Below, in pieces: positions 61,187 to 64,000 of a stretch of DNA of 64,000 nt. The first letter of the stretch is position 1, and every line of letters starts with the position of its first letter. The notes below the pieces were generated by a model. That model had not been told where the DNA came from. It saw only the letters and a list, made by a program, of their open reading frames with translations, and did not search any database. The position numbers were made by a program, and so were the translations under genes. Origin of the DNA: Ruminococcus sp. (GTDB lineage Bacteria > Bacillota > Clostridia > Oscillospirales > Ruminococcaceae); assembly GCF_024691275.1 (NCBI RefSeq), contig NZ_JAILNU010000058.1, forward strand, positions 80,399 through 144,398, written 5' to 3'.

Positions 61187-63082
61187 ATGAGAAAGGCATT
61201 ATCGCTGCTCACAGGTCTTGCTCTGATAGCTTTGTCGTCGGGGCTTACTGCGTCGGCTGAAGCTCCTGTGCCTGTTGATATTGATGAACAGGCTTATGCG
61301 GCGCTTATGAAGGATTACGTCGATTGGAACGGAGACAAGATAATTGATGAAAGCGAGCTTCAAAGAGCCACTTCGCTGGATCTCGATCTTGAAGGGGTCA
61401 AGGATATCTCGTGGCTGCCGAGAATGACGAACTGCCGTTACGTGACCTTAAAAGGCGGAACTCTCACGGATTTTTCCGTGCTGAAGCTGATGCCGAAGCT
61501 GAAAAAAGTAACTTTTGATTCTGTTCCGCTTACGGATATATCATTTGTCAAGGACATGAATCTTTACGAATGCAATCTGAAAAATATGGATCAGATAACA
61601 AAGGAACAGCGCATGGAAGTCGCAGTGTTTCGTGATGTGGAGATTGAAAAAGGCTTCCAGAGTATTATCGGAGTTTATCCTATAGGCATTTTCGGCGACA
61701 GCAAAATAGAGCTCAGGTATGATGATACGGGGATCGTGGAAGAGATCGGCAGCTCTAAGGACCAATATCAGATACAGCGTGAGCTGTACGGAATTAAGGA
61801 AGGCAGTACGACTTGCCGTGCGTATATCGACGGCGAGGAGAAGTTTGCTGCAAAGATAACGGTTCTGCCTATGGAGCGCATAGCTCCGCCCCTGAATGAC
61901 AAGACCACAAGTCCTCAGGTGTATCAGAGCTATTATTACGGAAGCCGCCATGTAGTGATCGATAACGGTATTCTTTACGGCATAAGAGGGGATAAGTACT
62001 ATAAGGTTATGGAGAATGTGAAGTACTGCTCCACCACTTACAAGAAGAACGCCGACGGGGACTATGTGTACATAGACCTTGTGATGAAGAATGACGGAAC
62101 TCTCATTCTTAACGATAAGGTCGTTGAGGGAGTGAAGTTCGACTATATCCTTGACGGCTGTGCAGTGACTGCCGACGGTACGCTGTATTCGATATACCCT
62201 GACGGCAAAGAACCTGTTATCGTAAAAGCAGGTGAGAACTGCAAGTCGCTCATTACTGAGGACAGGTTCTATCTCTCGGAGAGCGGCGAGGTCGTCTGGT
62301 ACAATGTGGATTATGACAGCAAGGGGAATATTATTCTTAAAACAAGGGATACAGGTATCATGGATCCGCAGTACGTCAGGGACGGCTACTTCCTTGAGGA
62401 AAATGGCATTCTCTGGAATGTACGGGGATACTCCTATTTCAGCAAGAACAAGATAGCAGATGATGTTATCGGCATAGGATATTATAATTCTTCGATCGGG
62501 TACAGGAGTTATGTATACACTACTTCTGACGGAAAGTCCTACTGCGCTTCCGACAAGAAGGAAGTTGAGATATATGAGGATACTCCCGGTGTTATCAAGA
62601 GATCGTATTTGCAGGACGGCTGCTTTTATCTGCATGAGTACGACAGCAAGTACGGCGACGGCAGCGACCTCCTCATAGACTGGTTCATTACCGATGACAG
62701 CACCCTGACCCTCGACCTTGCAGGCAGACATTTTGCCATATCTGATGTGGAGCGTGTCATTGGTGCGGAATTTGTAAAGTATCAGGATAAGGGCTATGCA
62801 TGGTTCATACGCAAAGACGGTTCGGTGTGGAGGTACTGTTTTGAGGACAAAGAAGCCGTTCAGATGACACCGCTTGAGTCAATGCCCGAAGTTCTGCGCT
62901 ATGACGTTAATCTTGACGGCGAATTCAACGTTGCAGACGTTGTGACGCTCCAGAAGTGGCTGCTGGGAGTTCCCGATGTAAAGCTTGCCGACTGGAATGC
63001 AGCTGATATATGCGGAGACTATGAGCTTAATGTATTTGATCTGTGCATGATGAAGAAGGCTTTGATAGAGAAGCTTGACTAA
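61187..63082 (+). CDS. Large secreted dockerin protein with LRR-like and propeller-like regions
   Basis: 631 residues from ATG 61187 (GGGGAGG upstream). Signal peptide about 1-26 (ALSLLTGLALIALSS). The early part has an EF-hand-like DWNGDKIIDESEL, then two or three degenerate leucine-rich repeats (about 60-130: ISWLPRMTNCRYVTLKGG, FSVLKLMPKLKKVTF). From about 230 to 560 there are repeated beta blades with ...GTLILND, GTLYSIYPDG and GSVWRYC, like a propeller. The C-terminus (565-630) is a dockerin: DVNLDGEFNVADVVTLQKWL and CGDYELNVFDLCMMKKAL. A cellulosome component without a catalytic motif I recognise; probably binds protein or glycan. Confidence 0.83.
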   Translation: MRKALSLLTGLALIALSSGLTASAEAPVPVDIDEQAYAALMKDYVDWNGDKIIDESELQRATSLDLDLEGVKDISWLPRMTNCRYVTLKGGTLTDFSVLKLMPKLKKVTFDSVPLTDISFVKDMNLYECNLKNMDQITKEQRMEVAVFRDVEIEKGFQSIIGVYPIGIFGDSKIELRYDDTGIVEEIGSSKDQYQIQRELYGIKEGSTTCRAYIDGEEKFAAKITVLPMERIAPPLNDKTTSPQVYQSYYYGSRHVVIDNGILYGIRGDKYYKVMENVKYCSTTYKKNADGDYVYIDLVMKNDGTLILNDKVVEGVKFDYILDGCAVTADGTLYSIYPDGKEPVIVKAGENCKSLITEDRFYLSESGEVVWYNVDYDSKGNIILKTRDTGIMDPQYVRDGYFLEENGILWNVRGYSYFSKNKIADDVIGIGYYNSSIGYRSYVYTTSDGKSYCASDKKEVEIYEDTPGVIKRSYLQDGCFYLHEYDSKYGDGSDLLIDWFITDDSTLTLDLAGRHFAISDVERVIGAEFVKYQDKGYAWFIRKDGSVWRYCFEDKEAVQMTPLESMPEVLRYDVNLDGEFNVADVVTLQKWLLGVPDVKLADWNAADICGDYELNVFDLCMMKKALIEKLD

Positions 63083-63113
63083 GACTTGAAAATAATTACG
63101 GAGAGGGATAAAA

Positions 63114-63731
63114 ATGCTTGACTTTATTACTATCAACACACACAGCAGTATACGCATAGACGACGGAATAATCATCTACATCGACCCTTATGATATCAAG
63201 GAGAAAACAGCTGATGCGGATATAATTCTTGTAACTCACGATCATTTTGACCACTATTCGTTGGAAGATATCGAAAAAGTCATGAAGCAGGATACGGTCA
63301 TTGTTTGCCCTGAGACTATGGAGATACAGGCAAAGGGACTCTTTGTCATAAAATCGGCAGTGGGCGAAAAATTAGATGTTAAAGGCATCAGCATCGAAAC
63401 AGTTCCTGCGTATAACGTTCAGAAGTCCTTCCATACCAGGGAGAGCGGCTGGCTGGGATATATCATCAACAGCAGCAGTCACGGACGCATATATATTGCA
63501 GGAGATACGGATATCACCGAGGAGAACAGGCTTGTAAGATGCAATATAGCAATGCTTCCTGTTGGCGGTACTTATACTATGGACCATAAGCAGGCTGCAG
63601 AACTGGCAAATACTATCCGTCCGCAGTATGCTATACCGATACATTACGGCACCGTTGCAGGCGTTCCCGAAGACGGCTGGAAGTTCAGCAGAGCTGTTGA
63701 CGACGATATAACTGTAGTCGTAAAGATATGA
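63114..63731 (+). CDS. MBL-fold metal-dependent hydrolase (UlaG/YcbL-like)
   Basis: 205 residues, SD GGAGAGGG. The metal-binding motif THDHFDHYS (about residue 43) gives HxHxDH with the usual spacing; a later Asp lies in IAGDTDITEE and a His in PIHYGTVAG. Short members with this layout include UlaG-like and many unassigned beta-lactamase-superfamily hydrolases. No signal peptide, so cytoplasmic. The substrate is unknown. Its stop codon is followed at once by inverted-repeat element copy C. Confidence 0.88.
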   Translation: MLDFITINTHSSIRIDDGIIIYIDPYDIKEKTADADIILVTHDHFDHYSLEDIEKVMKQDTVIVCPETMEIQAKGLFVIKSAVGEKLDVKGISIETVPAYNVQKSFHTRESGWLGYIINSSSHGRIYIAGDTDITEENRLVRCNIAMLPVGGTYTMDHKQAAELANTIRPQYAIPIHYGTVAGVPEDGWKFSRAVDDDITVVVKI

Positions 63732-63735
63732 AATA

Positions 63736-64000
63736 AAGCCCGCTCGTTAAGCGGAGTACTCATATAGAAACTTTACACGAAATTATCGGGGGAAACCTTT
63801 CTGAGGAAAGGTTCTCCCCCGTACCCCTTTCCAAAGACTTTTAACACGAATTTTTCGCAGATAGGGCGCTCATGATAATAAAAAAGCCCTGCAAGTTATG
63901 CAGGGAGCGCCCTATCAGAGAAAAATTCAAGCTGGAAGTTTTAGGAAAGGAGTTTGAGGAAGAACCCTTTTTCAAAAGGGTTCTTCCTCAATATCTCACG
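63736..64000. mobile_element. Terminator-associated inverted-repeat element, copy C (cut by window end)
   Basis: Left core end ACTCATATAGAAACTTTACA at 63758 matches copy A; the right end CTCAATATCTCACG is reached exactly at the window edge. The left outer arm aaagcccgctcgttaagcgg is copy-specific. The interior is larger and has a nested hairpin: gatagggcgctc (63860-63871) with gagcgccctatc (63905-63916), extended by gaatttttc/gaaaaattc, and a further ggaagaaccc/gggttcttcc stem. No coding capacity. Confidence 0.68.

Noticed and set aside
61541..62731. 396-codon open frame on the minus strand
   Set aside because: Antisense to the large dockerin protein gene; hydrophobic low-complexity translation, no ribosome site, and the plus-strand protein has a signal peptide and dockerin.
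1..64000. CRISPR array, tRNA or rRNA genes
   Set aside because: No regularly spaced identical repeats of 23-40 bases with unique spacers, no cas motifs, no T-arm GGTTCGAATCC-type signatures and no rRNA segments were noticed on either strand.

Overview
The window looks like chromosomal DNA from a cellulosome-forming gut or rumen Ruminococcus, closest in style to R. flavefaciens. Three features support this. Several proteins end in, or contain, dockerin modules with duplicated Ca-binding repeats (41599-45474, 57153-57947, 61187-63082). One lipoprotein resembles a divergent Ruminococcus cohesin (30705-31400). One xylanase has the modular order CBM22-GH10-CBM22-dockerin-GH43-CBM-like. Low-GC Gram-positive Shine-Dalgarno sites, sigma-A promoters, SpoIVA and ECF-type vitamin transport genes agree. 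This is inference from sequence alone; no database search was run.

Layout. (1) 1-8536: cell-surface polysaccharide cluster, with four family 4 glycosyltransferases, a GT-C-like membrane protein, a polyprenyl-phosphate type GT2 and an LPG-synthase-like membrane protein. (2) 8709-12519, minus strand: small zinc-ribbon protein, cobalamin-dependent methionine synthase and chorismate mutase/prephenate dehydratase. (3) 12759-18690: ruvC-ruvA-sseB-like-ruvB, a C39-peptidase-like orphan, glmM and an rRNA-methyltransferase-like gene. (4) 18808-22461: small DUF6440-like protein, a lipoprotein and the ECF module ecfA1-ecfA2-ecfT. (5) 22485-32606: YfhO-like membrane protein, truA, DUF5711-like, CvpA-like, ClpE, cohesin-like lipoprotein and DUF4317-like protein. 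(6) 32972-35848: two paralogous secreted Ig-like proteins with duplicated promoters, the first frameshifted. (7) 35896-39695: Nudix hydrolase, then the SipL-like/SpoIVA spore-coat pair. (8) 39930-41259: AT-rich island of tiny genes around a divergently transcribed XRE regulator with two operator palindromes. (9) 41599-48359: xylanase/arabinofuranosidase-type cellulosomal enzyme divergent from an alpha-xylosidase-like GH31. (10) 48473-55255: two CPBP membrane proteases, an acetyltransferase and a heterodimeric ABC exporter. (11) 55414-63731: lipoprotein, YbjN-like protein, CAP-dockerin protein, ECF sigma factor plus membrane anti-sigma-like partner, a large dockerin protein and an MBL-fold hydrolase.

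Functional links. The dockerin enzyme, the other dockerin proteins, the cohesin-like lipoprotein, the GH31 and the sigma/anti-sigma pair together form a plant-fibre-degradation theme: extracellular attack on xylan, anchoring at the surface, processing of xylo-oligosaccharides and possibly extracellular sensing.

The most unusual non-coding signals are: a mobile-looking inverted-repeat element that in all copies seen sits directly after a plus-strand stop codon and is flanked by copy-specific complementary arms, as though inserted into the loop of a transcription terminator; a three-box operator array with identical geometry upstream of both Ig-like genes; a hairpin that appears to bring a distant Shine-Dalgarno site to the cvpA-like start codon; and a GTAGGGGCGGCG-type palindromic intergenic repeat family.
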